From Spirodela intermedia (taxonomy: Eukaryota; Streptophyta; Magnoliopsida; Alismatales; Araceae), in contig LR746270.1 of the NCBI GenBank assembly GCA_902729315.2, positions 1,582,501 through 1,646,500 on the forward strand: 64,000 nt of DNA, in the 5' to 3' direction. The notes beneath the pieces were generated by a model, which did no database searches, had not been told where the DNA came from, and worked only from the letters and a program-made list of their open reading frames with translations. Shown one piece after another: positions 22,809 through 34,325 of the stretch. How positions within the stretch are numbered: position 1 is the stretch's first letter; the number at the start of each line of letters is the position of its first letter. The translations under genes were made by a program, and so were the position numbers.

Positions 22809-25690
22809 ATGGCTCTTCTCAACAACCTCGTAAACCTCCACCTCGGCGACTCCACAGAGAAGATCATCGCCGAATACATATGGTATTGGTCTCCGAATCT
22901 CCTTTTTCCTTCCCGTTTCTCTCGCTGTGGGCCTTTTTGATCCTGCTTTGATCTCAGTTGTGGGGTTTCTCTGTTCTCCGTTCCGTCTTTTTTCGCCATC
23001 AGTGAATTGTATGCTATGGATGTTGATGGGTGCTATCTCGCAGGATCGGGGGATCTGGCGTGGACATGAGAAGCAAAGCAAGGGTGAGCATCTCCAAGCT
23101 CCGGCTGTGTGGTCTACACCTGTGATAGCCTAGTGAGGAATTGAGTTATGATTATCTTACGGTGACACTCATGTTTTACTTTTCTTCCCTTATTGTTGCT
23201 TCTACGAGATCAGACTCTTCCGGGAAGTGTATCGGATCCGAAGGAGTTGCCAAAGTGGAACTATGATGGATCAAGCACCGGCCAGGCTCCTGGGGAGAAC
23301 AGCGAGGTCATTCTCCAGTGAGTGTCTCACGTTCCCTTTCCCGCATATCTTAATCGATGATTGGCCAAGGTTCATTGATTTCGTGTATTATTTCGTCTCC
23401 CGTTGATCAGCCCCGAGGCAATATTCAAAGATCCTTTCAGGAGGGGAAGCAATATTCTGGTGAGCTTCTGTACTCAACTCAATCGCTGGCTTCACATCTT
23501 TGTTCGTTTTAGACATCATTCCCTACTATTCCCTCAAGTAGAACCTAGTTCTCTAGCACAGTGTTGAAGGATAGGGATGGGGAAGAACGTCAGGAATGAC
23601 CATGGATTTCCTGGCATAAATTTATAGTTTGGTATTTCTTAGGTCATCTGCGATGCATACACCCCCGCCGGAGAGCCGATCCCGACGAACAAGAGATTCT
23701 CGGCCGAGAAGATATTCAGCCATCCGAACGTCATCGCTGAGGAGCCATGGTAAATTTTCATTTGCTTTTATTGATGGATCACGAGGGATTAATCTCATTT
23801 GTTCCTGACAGTTAGCATTCATCGAGTTTCCTTTCTATCATATTTCCTTTCTTAGTTGTGAGATCAAGAGGATACCTTTCTCATGTCTCGCTTTTCGTCA
23901 ATTAGAAAAGCCCACAATTTCATCTCAAGCATATCATTGAATTGTTCTTCATTTTACAGAAATTTCTTTCCGAATGTCTCCATTTCAAAAAAAAATTCAA
24001 ATATTTAAGTCTATGAAATATTGACGTATATCATTATTTTCTTCTAATCATGGAAATATATTTCTGCATTATGATAATTTGAATTGAGGCAACGGCTGCT
24101 ACAGCGGTGTTTATCTGTCAAATTGAAATGTATATCTCATTCCACCGGACTGCGAATATCCTCAGTCTGGTGTGATCAGATCGGCATGTAGATCCACACT
24201 AATTGCCGGCAAAATTCTGCCAGGTTTGGGATTGAGCAGGAGTACACGCTCCTGCAGAGAGATGTGCACTGGCCTCTTGGATGGCCTATCGGTGGCTTTC
24301 CTCGTCCTCAGGTTTCAATCATACCCAGTTCTCCTCTGTCATGATTTCTATTATACTACTAATATTGCTCTAGCATCCATTTATTTTATCATGTTGAATA
24401 GCTCCGAGAGAAATCCAAATGGAATCGTTGACTTATATGGTTGAAATATAAACTGTTTAATATGGATCGTTGACATCTCTCATCAAGTGGGAATCTGACA
24501 ATCCATCTCCTTGAATATATTTAGGGTCCGTACTATTGCGGTGTTGGAGCCGACAAGGCTTTTGGGAGGGACATCGTTGACTCTCACTACAAGGCCTGCC
24601 TTTACGCTGGAATAAGTGTCAGCGGAGTCAACGGGGAAGTCATGCCTGGTCAGGTATCACCTCTCCCGCACTCTTTCTCACCTATAAAGCTCCACTACTT
24701 CGTCTATTTCGTCATGCCCAGTCCAGGAAGTGCCTTACATTTTATATTAATAAATGTATATTAATTGGAAATCTATTTTGTCATGCCCAGTGGGAGTTCC
24801 AAGTGGGACCGGCGGTCGGGATCTCCGCCGGTGATCAAATCTGGGCAGCGCGCTACATTCTCGAGGTAGACAAAGAACAACCCGATCGAAACCTTCCACT
24901 CATTCTTCCGCTCCCCATAACGCTTTAACAACGGCGTCCTCGAGTCGCAGAGAATCACAGAGATCGCCGGCGTCCTCGTCTCGTTTGACCCAAAACCCAT
25001 CCAGGTAGTCATCGTCTCACCAGGTCCGTTGGATTAGGCTGGATGAAGATCATCTCACCTGCTCTTTTCTTCAACCAGGGCGACTGGAACGGAGCTGGCG
25101 CCCACACCAACTACAGGTGCGCTTCCTCGTGATCCTTTCTCTTCTTCTCGTCAGCTCTTGGGTTTCTCTCCTTCCGACCTTCTAGAATTTTCCAGCACAA
25201 AGTCAACGAGGAGGAATGGCGGCATGGATGAGATTAAAAGGGCGATTGAAAAGCTGGGCCTGCGGCACAGGGAACACATCACCGCCTACGGAGAGGGGAA
25301 CGAGAGGAGACTGACGGGTCGTCACGAGACCGCCGACATCCATACCTTCTCCTGGGTTGGAAGACTCCCCCCCCTTTGACTTTTACTCCGGGATGCTTCC
25401 TCCGTAAAGACGGAGTCTTTACTCGCCACCTGGTCACTTTCCTCTTCGTTTCAGGGAATCGCGGATCGGGGTGCCTCCATCCGCGTTGGCCGAGAGACCG
25501 AAATGGCTGGGAATGGTAAGGGATCTCATCCTGCATGAACAAAAGGTGACGTCAGAGAATGTTCCTTCGTAGGCCCCTCCCTCAACTCCTTTCGGCAGGT
25601 TACTTGGAGGATCGGAGGCCTGCGTCTAACATGGACCCCTACGTGGTGACCTCCATGATCGCCGAGACCACCATCCTCTGGAAACCCTAG
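22809..25690 (+). CDS. GLN1: Cytosolic glutamine synthetase GS1 (13 exons)
   Basis: Exons 22809-22882, 23044-23083, 23214-23317, 23411-23459, 23643-23749, 24224-24311, 24525-24653, 24791-24865, 24951-25004, 25079-25116, 25196-25355, 25455-25515 and 25599-25690. Together they encode exactly 356 residues, the usual GS1 length, with every junction in frame. The enzyme makes glutamine from glutamate, ammonia and ATP as a decamer; no plastid transit peptide precedes [10 protein letters not shown], so it is cytosolic. Signatures are intact: [15 protein letters not shown] (beta-grasp), the Mg-binding [52 protein letters not shown], the ATP-site block [11 protein letters not shown], and the C-terminal [28 protein letters not shown] repeat follows the stop. 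The next locus is a decayed tandem copy, so this is the only functional GS1 here. Confidence 0.96.
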
Positions 25691-25692
25691 AA

Positions 25693-25738
25693 GAGAGAAG
25701 AAGAAGAAGAAGAAGAAGAAGAAGAAGAAGAAGAAGCA
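25693..25738. repeat. (GAA)n trinucleotide repeat in GS1 3' UTR
   Basis: AGAAGAAG run beginning a few bases after the GS1 stop codon, so it should lie in the 3' UTR. Confidence 0.95.
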
Positions 25739-26502
25739 GAGCTCAGATCACCCGCCTTCTCTTCTTCTCGGTGAGAAGAGAATCCCCGCTGGGTACGTGC
25801 AGTCGAAATGAATGATAATGGTACGTTCATGTTGCTTTGAGGACAGTAATTATTTCCGTGAGAATAATATTAAAAGTAGTTAAAATAGATACTCTCAATC
25901 GTCCGACGTTGCTGTAGTTAACGGGCCGGATTTGGGCCTGATCTTGGGAATCCGGGCCGGCTGTGAAGGACGCCAGCCCGCCAGCCCGCCAGCCTGCCAG
26001 CCCGCCAGAGGAGCCCATTTTCTAGATGGTCCAATAGATTGAGATGAGCCCATTTTTTAGATTGTCTACGTCGGATTCGAGGTGTGTGTGTGTGAGAGAG
26101 AGAGAGAGAGGGAGAGGGGGGGGGGGGAAGAGCTGAACCTTGTGAAAGCGCGGGCTTCGTCTCGCTTGGATGGGGTTGATATGGGTAGAGTTAAAAGCCC
26201 AAATCCAGATCACTGTGGGCCCATCTCCAGAAGTTTGGGCCGCGGGCCGTGTAGAGCCCATTTTCCGTACAAATGAAGGCGGTTGAAGAGGCCAATTTCT
26301 CAAGGACGTGAAAAGCCAAAAAGTGTCAGCTGATGGAAATGCCACCTATTCGAAGGAAGCTCTCGGGGCGACACGTAGCAAGCTCGATCTTGGCTTCCCC
26401 GCGCAGATTCTATCGTTTCTGCTTACTCTCAGAACTCGTACCAAGTGCTGTACACTCTCCTCTTCCTTGAGAGCGCCTGCGCGCCTGTTTCCTCGGTCGG
26501 CC
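25739..26502. other. Spacer between tandem GS1 copies
   Basis: Starts as GS1 3' flank; its AT-rich block at about 25800-26060 recurs beyond the pseudogene at about 46170-46340, marking the duplication unit. It contains short CCAGCCCGCC tandem units at 25975-26010, a GTGT/GA tract at 26084-26115 and a G run. The end resembles the first copy's promoter. Confidence 0.6.
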
Positions 26503-28814
26503 ATGGCTCTTCTCAACGACCTCCTAAACCTCGACCTCGCCGACTCCACGGAGGAGATCATCGCCGAGTACATATGGTACCGTCTCCGAATCTCCTTTTC
26601 CCTTCTCAGTTCTCCACCCTTGCTCGTGGTGTGGCTTCTTGATCCTTCTTTGATCTCCGTCGTCGGATTTCTCTGCTCTACGTCCGTCTTCTATCTCCAT
26701 CAGTGAATTATATTCTCGTATTCCTGTGCCGTGAGCCGTGTGTTGTGGCGGTTGATTGCTGTTATCTCGCTGGACCAGGGATAGCGAGAATGTGAGAAGC
26801 AAAGCAAGGGTGAGCATCTCCAAGTTCTGACTGCGTGGTCCTTACCTGTAATATTCTAGTGAGGAGCTGAGTTATGACTATCTTATGGTGACGTTCATGG
26901 TTGCTTTTCTTCTCTTGTTGTTGTTTCTGCGAGACCAGACTCTTCAGGGACGTGTTCGGGATTCGAAGGAGTTGCCTACGTGGAACTATGAAATATCATG
27001 TACCCGCTAGGCTTCTGGTGAGAACAGCGAGGTCATTCTCTGGTGAGTGTCTCGTGTTCCCTTTCCCGAATATCTACCCTATCGTTTATCGACTTTCCAT
27101 ATACAATCTTACGCGATGGTGGGTCAAGGTCTATTAATTGCATGGTTTATTTCGTCTCTCATGGATCAGTCCCCAGGCAATATTCAAATATCCTTTCAGG
27201 AGGGAACACAATATTCTGGTGAGCTTCTGTATCCAACGCAATCGCTATCTTCACATGTTTCTTTGTCTTGGATATATAAATACCCTACTATTCCCTCAAG
27301 GCAGACCCTAGTTCTCTAGCACAGCGTTGAAGGCTAGGGATGGGGAAGAGCGTCAGGAATGACTATGGATTTCCTGGCATAAATTCCCCTTCTGGTATTG
27401 CTTAGGTCATCTGCGATGCATACACCCCTGACGGGGAGCCGATCCCTTGGAACAGTAGATTCCCGGCTGAGAAGATATTCAGTCATCCGACGTCGTCGCC
27501 GAGGAGCCGCGGTAAATTTCCATTTGCTTTCATTCATTCAACACAAGGGATTTAATCTCATTTGTTTCTGAAGCATCGTCGAGTTTCCTTAATAATATAT
27601 TTCCTTTCATTGTTTTGAGTTTGGCACCCCGGATAAGTATTGTTAGCTGAAATCAAGAGTTTTATCAGAGAAGTATTGTTCTATCCTGAAGGTTTGTTCT
27701 GTCCGATTTGGTCATGAGACATTTTAATTCTGACGACCCATCCTTAATAGAACACCCATTATTGTACGTAAGGTTTTGACGACGGCTCTCTAACGAGTTA
27801 CAGTTTTTTTAACGCTGGGTTCAAGTTTTCAGTCCTTGGTGTTTTCTTATCAGGTTCCTACAGCTCAACTCGTAGGTTCCACTCTCTCTGTGTAATCTGT
27901 TGAAGGTTTCCTTCGCGGGTTCAAATCCTGTCTCTCCCACATGTTTTACGCTTAGGAAAGGTAAAAGACAGAGGCAGGAACATCTATGGAAGTGGAAATT
28001 TTCCTTCTGAAGGGTCTCAAGTCTTGTTTTTTTTTTTTTTTTTTGATAAAATATTAATTGAATGGGAGGGTTTCTCCGATTCAAAAAGTCCTCCCACGCA
28101 TATTAAGTGTACCATCGACTTTTTTTCTTTTAAAAAATATTGCTATCCGAATGTCTTCATTTCAAAGTTCTTTTCAAATATTTCTGTCTGTGAGATGTTT
28201 AAATATATCATTATTTTCTATTAGTCATGGAAATATCTGCTTGCATTATTATATTTTGGATAGAGGCAATGGCTGCTACAGCAGTGGATCTCATTTGTTG
28301 ATTTGAAATGAAATGAATTTTTCTCTTGACCCAGATAACTAGGCTAGAAGTATTCTCAGTCTGGTTGGGTCAGATCCGTTCGTAAGACCCCACACTAATT
28401 GCCAGAGACCTTACAGTTGCCATCCTCAATGGCCTTTTGGTGACTCCATCAGTCTTTAGGTTGCAATCATACTCAATTTTCTTGTGTCATGATTTATAAT
28501 ATACTACTAATATTGCTCTAATGTCCATTTGTTTTAATCATAATTTATAGCTCCAAGAGAAATCCAAATGCTTAAGATCCCCTTGTTCGTACATTTCAAT
28601 ATAAACTGTTTAGGATTCTTGAAATCTCTCATCTTGTGGAAATTCTTTAACACGACCAGAAAATGGGTCCAGCACAAACTGTTTTTTTTTCTTGTGACCA
28701 TGAACGGGAATCTGAAAGTCCATCTCTCTGTGTATATATAGGGTCAATACTACTGCGGTGTTGGAACCGACAAGGCCTTTGGAAGGGACATCGTCGACTC
28801 TCACTACAAGGCAT

Positions 28815-29127
28815 TGTTGGAGTCGAACTCCATTAAGGTGACTTTTCCAATCAAATTGAATATTAATGCAATTATAAATGATTCGTTGTATTAGGGTTTA
28901 CTCGGGGCAAAACAGTAATACGGTTATGGAGTGTATTATGTAAAGGCCTGCCCTTGCCCTTGGGGTTTCAATGCAACAGAACAACACAATTCGTACGAAG
29001 ATACTCCATCCATAAGAGAGAGGTTCTGATTGTGAGGGTCGAATAGAAGAATAGAAGAGAAAGATCATAAGACGTTCGTCATTTTCCGCATTGATAGCGA
29101 ATACAGCAGGTACGTCATATTCCAACA
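28815..29127 (+). repeat. 5' LTR of the Copia element
   Basis: 313-base repeat matching 44320-44596, sharing blocks such as ATTATAAATGATTCGT, CTTGGGGTTTCAA and GAGAAAGGTTCTGATTG-like sequence. The copies differ by small indels and many substitutions, so the insertion is not recent. Confidence 0.9.
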
Positions 29128-29129
29128 AG

Positions 29130-29141
29130 TGGTATCAGAGC
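29130..29141 (+). promoter_or_regulatory. Primer binding site of the Copia element
   Basis: TGGTATCAGAGC, two bases after the 5' LTR, complementary to the 3' end of plant initiator tRNA-Met as in most plant Copia elements. Confidence 0.9.
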
Positions 29142-29219
29142 AAGGTTTTCTCCTATCTGTTCTGATTACTCTATGCGACTTTCGTCGCATAAGAGGCATA
29201 TGAGAAGCACAGTCAGCCA

Positions 29220-29800
29220 TTAAGTCGCCGCATGGGGACCACACCATACGTTTGCCGTGAGGCTGAGATGATGGAAGCGGCCGAATAGGCGATCGTGTTG
29301 TCCATATGAGGTGTAGACCAAGGCAGCCAATGGCCGCGTTGGCGACCAGGAAAGCTATGGCCAAGAAGACCACAGCGGCGACCATGCTGACGGCCGCTGC
29401 GGTAAAGTGGCCATAGGCAGTGCAGTATGAGCATGCAGACGACCGTCGTACGTTGTCGAGGCGTGGGTTGCCACAACGGCAGTCCCAATACCCACTGCCG
29501 TCATGCTGGTCGCGGCGGCGGTCCTCATCGCAGCGGGCCCCGTCTTTGCCGGCTCCGCTGCCTGTCGCGGTGGCAGTTGCACTCCATGCCTCCGCGGTGT
29601 CTCCACCCCCGCCGACATTGGCGAAGGAGAGTGGAGCGTTGCGACCGTCTGGCAGAGGGCCTCGACGCGAGCGCCGCCTCCTGGGCCGACTAAGCGGTTC
29701 GTGGGAGGCGGTGACTCACCTCCCGAGGCGCTGTAACGGTGGATATTTCGCCGTGCTAACCGCCTCGCACGGAATCCGAAGCGACGGCCGCCCGATGATG
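29220..29800. other. GC-rich block in the Copia leader
   Basis: A markedly GC-rich segment of about 580 bases between the primer binding site and the AT-rich gag relics of the Copia element. Neither strand gives a domain I recognise, though both carry sizeable open frames. It may be captured host DNA or an unrelated insertion. Confidence 0.5.
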
Positions 29801-29831
29801 ATGTCATTTGATGTCGATTATTATAAAATAA

Positions 29832-30105
29832 TAATAATAATATTGCAGTTTTAATGTTTTAATTTATTGTCTATATCCGTGTTATTGGTATTTTTGAATT
29901 TTAGACAATAATTAGATGTATAACATGCAATATGCATTGGACTATCAAGATAGGACATTAATTTAAAATAATAATAATCATATTGCAGTTTTAATGTTTT
30001 AATTTATTGTCTATATTCATGTTATTGGTATTTTTGAATTTTAGACAATAATTAGATGTATAACATGTAATATGCATTGGACTATCAAGATAGAATATTA
30101 ATTTG
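29832..30105. repeat. Two-copy tandem repeat, 140-base period
   Basis: TATTGCAGTTTTAATG recurs at 29841 and 29981, and the roughly 135 bases after each copy match closely, differing at a few positions (for example ATCCGTG versus ATTCATG). Confidence 0.9.
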
Positions 30106-30244
30106 TTCAGTCCAATAATAAAAATATATTGAATGCTTATTTATATTAATTATATCAACTAGATTTTAAATTTAATTTAGATGACATTCAACTTTGCATT
30201 TAAATCAATGAGATTAACATTACTCATTGCAACCTTTTGGATGG

Positions 30245-30893
30245 TTATGCATGACGTTGTAGGAAAATTGAATGATCTGAAGATTACTATTCTTGAGACC
30301 TTTTTGGTGAGACCTTTTTGGTCCATTACATTTTGCAGACACCACCAACAGAATATGACCTTTTTAAGATATCCTATAACACATAAGAATGAATGGTCAA
30401 TAAATGATTTCATGACCAAATGTGTTTAAGAGTAAGAAAGACAAGCTACTAGTCAATTAGACAAGATAAATATTGTGAATATAGTAACTCACTGATCAAA
30501 GAAGCATGCATCAAAAGGCAAGATGATAAAAAAATCTTCAGACAAGAAGCATGAATTAGGTGTGGCTGAAAGCTCTATTTGTAAGGTTAAGTATTTTTTT
30601 TGAAAATTTCTTGATCATCTTGACTTTTGATGCACACTTCTTTGATCCGTAAGTTATCATATTCACCTAGTATTTATCTTGTCCAATTGACTAGTAGCTT
30701 GTCTTTCTTCCTCCTGAACACATTTGGTCATGAGATCATTCATTGATCACTTATTCTTATGTGTGTTATAGGAGACCTTAAAAGGGTCATATTTCAGTGG
30801 TAGTGTCTGTAAGATGTAATGGACCAAAAAGGCCTCAAGAATACTAATTTTCAAATCATTTAGTTTTCCTACAATGTCACACATGGGCATGAT
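30245..30893. repeat. Inverted duplication of Copia gag segment
   Basis: The left arm (about 30245-30545) is plus-strand gag, translating through VVGKLNDLKITIL and YPITHKNEWSINDFMTKCV. The right arm (about 30600-30893) is the same segment reversed, giving a minus-strand reading VGKLNDLKISIL. The arms are separated by about 55-60 bases. The left arm also has a 13-base local duplication (GAGACCTTTTTGG twice). Confidence 0.88.
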
Positions 30894-31079
30894 GTACTCT
30901 TGTATGTTTCCTTTCTCTGTATATTGTATGAAAGTAAACCTTGGAATCAAGACCCTGCAAGAAATCTAGTCATCTGAAAAAGAAATGTTCGAAGTATGAG
31001 GAATGATTAATCAAATAAAATTCAAGTAATGAGGTTCATGTCATGAGTTATGAATCAAATCTAGCTTATGTTCCTAATT

Positions 31080-32338
31080 TGAGTGGGTGTGAACATTTCA
31101 ACCACCTTGCAGGGGTTTCTAACAAGACGGCCTCCAACTAAGTGTGAACTATATGTCGTATCTGAAAATTAGATATGTTCACATGTAAAGTTAGTGAGAG
31201 ACTATAGAATCCCTCTAGAGTCTGAAAAAACTTTACTTTTGAAGAACTACTTTTCTATTTCATCATTTCAACAAAAAATGATATATGTTATTAAATTAGT
31301 TAAAGATAATTATTGCGTCATTCTTGATGCATCAAATATGTCTTTAACTAGAGAAAATATTTCTATTGGGACTAGTATAATTGATGGATAATTTAAGCTT
31401 AGTATTTCTTTTAAAAATATTTCTCTAGTTTGCTCAAATAAAAGAAATAGAACTAACGATAACTCTACAATTACATTTTTTAGGATCTTTAGATTTCAAA
31501 AATCTCAATACTTATGTTGATTGCATCGAAGTAAAAACAATCAACACATTCAAGAAAAATAACATAAAATGTGAGGTAATTTTAGATTTGATTCATACAT
31601 ATGTATATACCTTTTCATCCATCTTTTACAAGCTAGAAGTATTTTGTAATTATTATCGATAATTATTCAAGGTTTATGTATCTTTACCTCATATATGATA
31701 AATTTGAAATCTTTGACATGTTCAAAGATTTTAAGAAAGAGGTAGAAAAATAATTAGGAAAACTTATAAAAGTAGTCAAATTAGATAGAGGTGAATAATA
31801 TTACGATAGACATATTGAGAAAGAATAAATGTCGGGACCATTTGCATTGTTTCTTAAGGAACATAACATAGTACCTCAATACACAATACTAGGCAAGCCT
31901 AACATGAATGGGGTTGCACAAAGACAAAACATAATACTTAAAAGGTTATGTGGAGTGAAGCTTTAAAGACAATTATACATATTTTAAATAAGGTTCCAAC
32001 AAAGGTCATATAGAAAACTCCTTACATGTTATGGACTAATAGGAAACCATATTTAGGTTACATGTATATATGTGGTTGTCCAGCTGAAGTTGAACTTTAT
32101 AATCTATATGAGAAATATTTAGCTTGAAAGACAGTTAGCGAATACTTTATTGACTATCCAGAGAGGTTGAAAAGATATAGATTTTATTATCTTACACATA
32201 CCCCTAAAGTTGTTGAAATTAATAGAGTTATCTTTTTAGAAGATGTTTGTGTTAGTGAGAGTATCCTTAGGGATTTCATTTTTGAGGAGTCTCACGAAAA
32301 TATTATTGTATCCCAATGAATTTCTGATGAGGGTTGGT
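31080..32338 (+). pseudogene. Copia pol relic: pre-integrase and integrase region
   Basis: Broken plus-strand translation with Copia pol features: a frame at 31194-31391, then a segment reading FKDFKKEVEK, VKLDRGE and MSGPFALFLKEHNIVPQYT, then GKPNMNGVAQRQN. These correspond to the integrase core region (the LRSDNGGEY-like and GTPQQNGVAERKN-like motifs). The catalytic context is lost and stops are frequent. The Gypsy insertion interrupts it on the right. Confidence 0.75.
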
Positions 32339-34325
32339 GATGTAGGACGGGGCGAGAACCCTTGTACTTGATCAATGAAACTTAAGACCCGGGATGGGGC
32401 AGTCGGACCGATCCGATAAGAATGTATGGACCCTAGACTCTAAGTCTGACCGCCTAACCTAAGTACAGGCAAGCGTACCAATATGCACTATCAACCCAGG
32501 ACAACCTGGGGAAACACTTGACGATGGTAAGTGTGAGACCCTCTCGGTCCACATCCGGACAGACGGCGGAACGGTCGTCGTGAAGTAGCCTAGAGCTGCA
32601 GCTCACGAATAGTGACGAGTCTAACGCAGCGTCAGAAGTCACAATCCTATAACCCGTCCTATCTTGTCTACATTCTCCAGATGATGAGAAAATGAGCCGA
32701 GAAAACCCTTTGAAAGATAATTAAACTTAAGTAAGAAAGGGTACGGAGCTAACCTTCGGGGCTGCGTAGCTCAGCGGGTCGTGACGGAGCGGAGACTCGA
32801 TGTAAGAAGAGATGTTCGGTGAAGAGCGATGCTCAGCGTCGACGGTTGGTCCTGGTTGAGAGTCGCAGTAGTCGTCGTCGTAAGGCGTGGCGTGGTCGGC
32901 GCGGGCATGGGTCCGCTGGTGGGCCGAAGGGCACACTAGCGGGTGCGTGTGGCAAGCTGCGCAGCATGCCTCGGGGCACGTGGGCGGCGGGGACTGAGTG
33001 GGCGCGCGGGGCACGCGCGGCGGCAGCGCTTCAGGGGGAATGCCGAGCGTCGGTGGTTGGGCGGAAGCCCAACCGTCGCCAGAAGGATCAGCCTTCTCTA
33101 GCGGCACCGGAAAGCGGAGCAAAGGAAGGAGACAATCCCGGCCGACGATACTAGGGAAGGTTGAGCCCTCCTGGTCTAGGCGGCGCCAGAAACGGCGCGA
33201 CGGCGGCGGATCGTCGGGAAACTCTGACGGGGGCCTGTGAGGAGCTTGGACTGGATCTGGCTCGTCGACACGGCTGCAGGGTCTCTCCCGACGTCGGCGG
33301 TAGGTAGGCATTCGTCGGCGAACGGCCAGTGACTGGGTGGAGCGGCGGATGGCGGCTCCAGCGAGTTTATGGTGGAGTTCCGAAGGAAGAGGGGGCAGTC
33401 AAACTAGGAGTCAAGAGACTCCGACGGAGTGCTCGGCGACGGCTCGTAGGGAGGCGAAGCAAGCCCCTTTCTTCACGACAACATGACGGGGTTCCAGCAG
33501 AGGCGGCGGCAGTTGCAGCAGCAACTGCAACCGTTTCGTTTGGTGACGGCAACGATCTCACAAGCGGCAATGAAGATGTATGACGGTGGCAGTTGGTCTT
33601 AAGCGGCGGCGGGACTTCTCAAGCAGCAGCGTCACGGTGAACTAAGTCCTCAAAGGGTATCGACGGCCTTCCTCTCCCTCCTTCCTTCCCTATCCTAGGT
33701 CACGAAGAAGGTAACTCACAAACGATAATCTCTCACAGAATTCGGCGCTTCTTGTTGAGGGGGGGTCCTACCTCCCCTTATATAGGGCCCACAAGTGGGC
33801 TAAGGGGAGGTGGGGCCACTTGAGGCCCTCAAGCCCATAAGCCACAAAAAGGCTACAAAAGGAGCTTATTGGGCCTCTAAAAGAGAGACCCAATAAGCTC
33901 CCCTAAAAGGAGAAAGAGGAAGGCCCTCGTACGGTACTTAAGTGGGCCTCAAATGAAGACCCAAATAAGCCCCAAAAGAGGCCCAAAAGGAAAGAAACAT
34001 AGGTCCCCCCTCTTAGGGTTTTAATTGGGCCTCAGAAGAGAGAACCAATAAAACCCTAAAGAAAGGGAGATACAAACAACAACACACACACATAAAATTG
34101 GGCCTGCTAACACACAAACACGAGGCCCAACAAGTCAACGTGAAAATACAAAGAAAGATAACGGTGAGCTCGAGCTCGTCGTCGTCGTAGAGGTGGAATG
34201 TCGTCATCTCGAAGGGCTAGGCTGTGTAGCGAAAGCCAGGCTCCTTCGTCTTCACACGTTGATCGAGATGAACTCGGACTGCCGGTGTCTCCTGAGCTGA
34301 TGGAGATGGGTCCCACTCGCCGTCA
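32339..34325 (-). repeat. 3' LTR of the Gypsy element
   Basis: Long terminal repeat of about 1,987 bases, from TGATGTAGGACG to CTCGCCGTCA on the plus strand. It contains a GC-rich stretch near 32860-33240 and many GGGCCTC/GCCCA short motifs near 33780-34130. Open frames inside it (for example 32727-33311) have counterparts in the other LTR but no recognised domain. Confidence 0.88.

Noticed and set aside
27880-27945. tRNA-like GGGTTCAAATCCTGTCTC in the GS1 pseudogene intron
   Set aside because: It resembles the 3' half of an organelle-type tRNA, but no acceptor, D or anticodon arm could be found upstream.
29355-29854. Large open frames on both strands in the Copia leader
   Set aside because: Overlapping frames on opposite strands in GC-rich DNA, with no recognised domain; kept only as a composition anomaly.
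32727-33311. 194-codon frame and neighbours in the Gypsy LTR
   Set aside because: They lie wholly in the LTR, recur in degenerate form in the other LTR, and show no domain; composition alone explains them.
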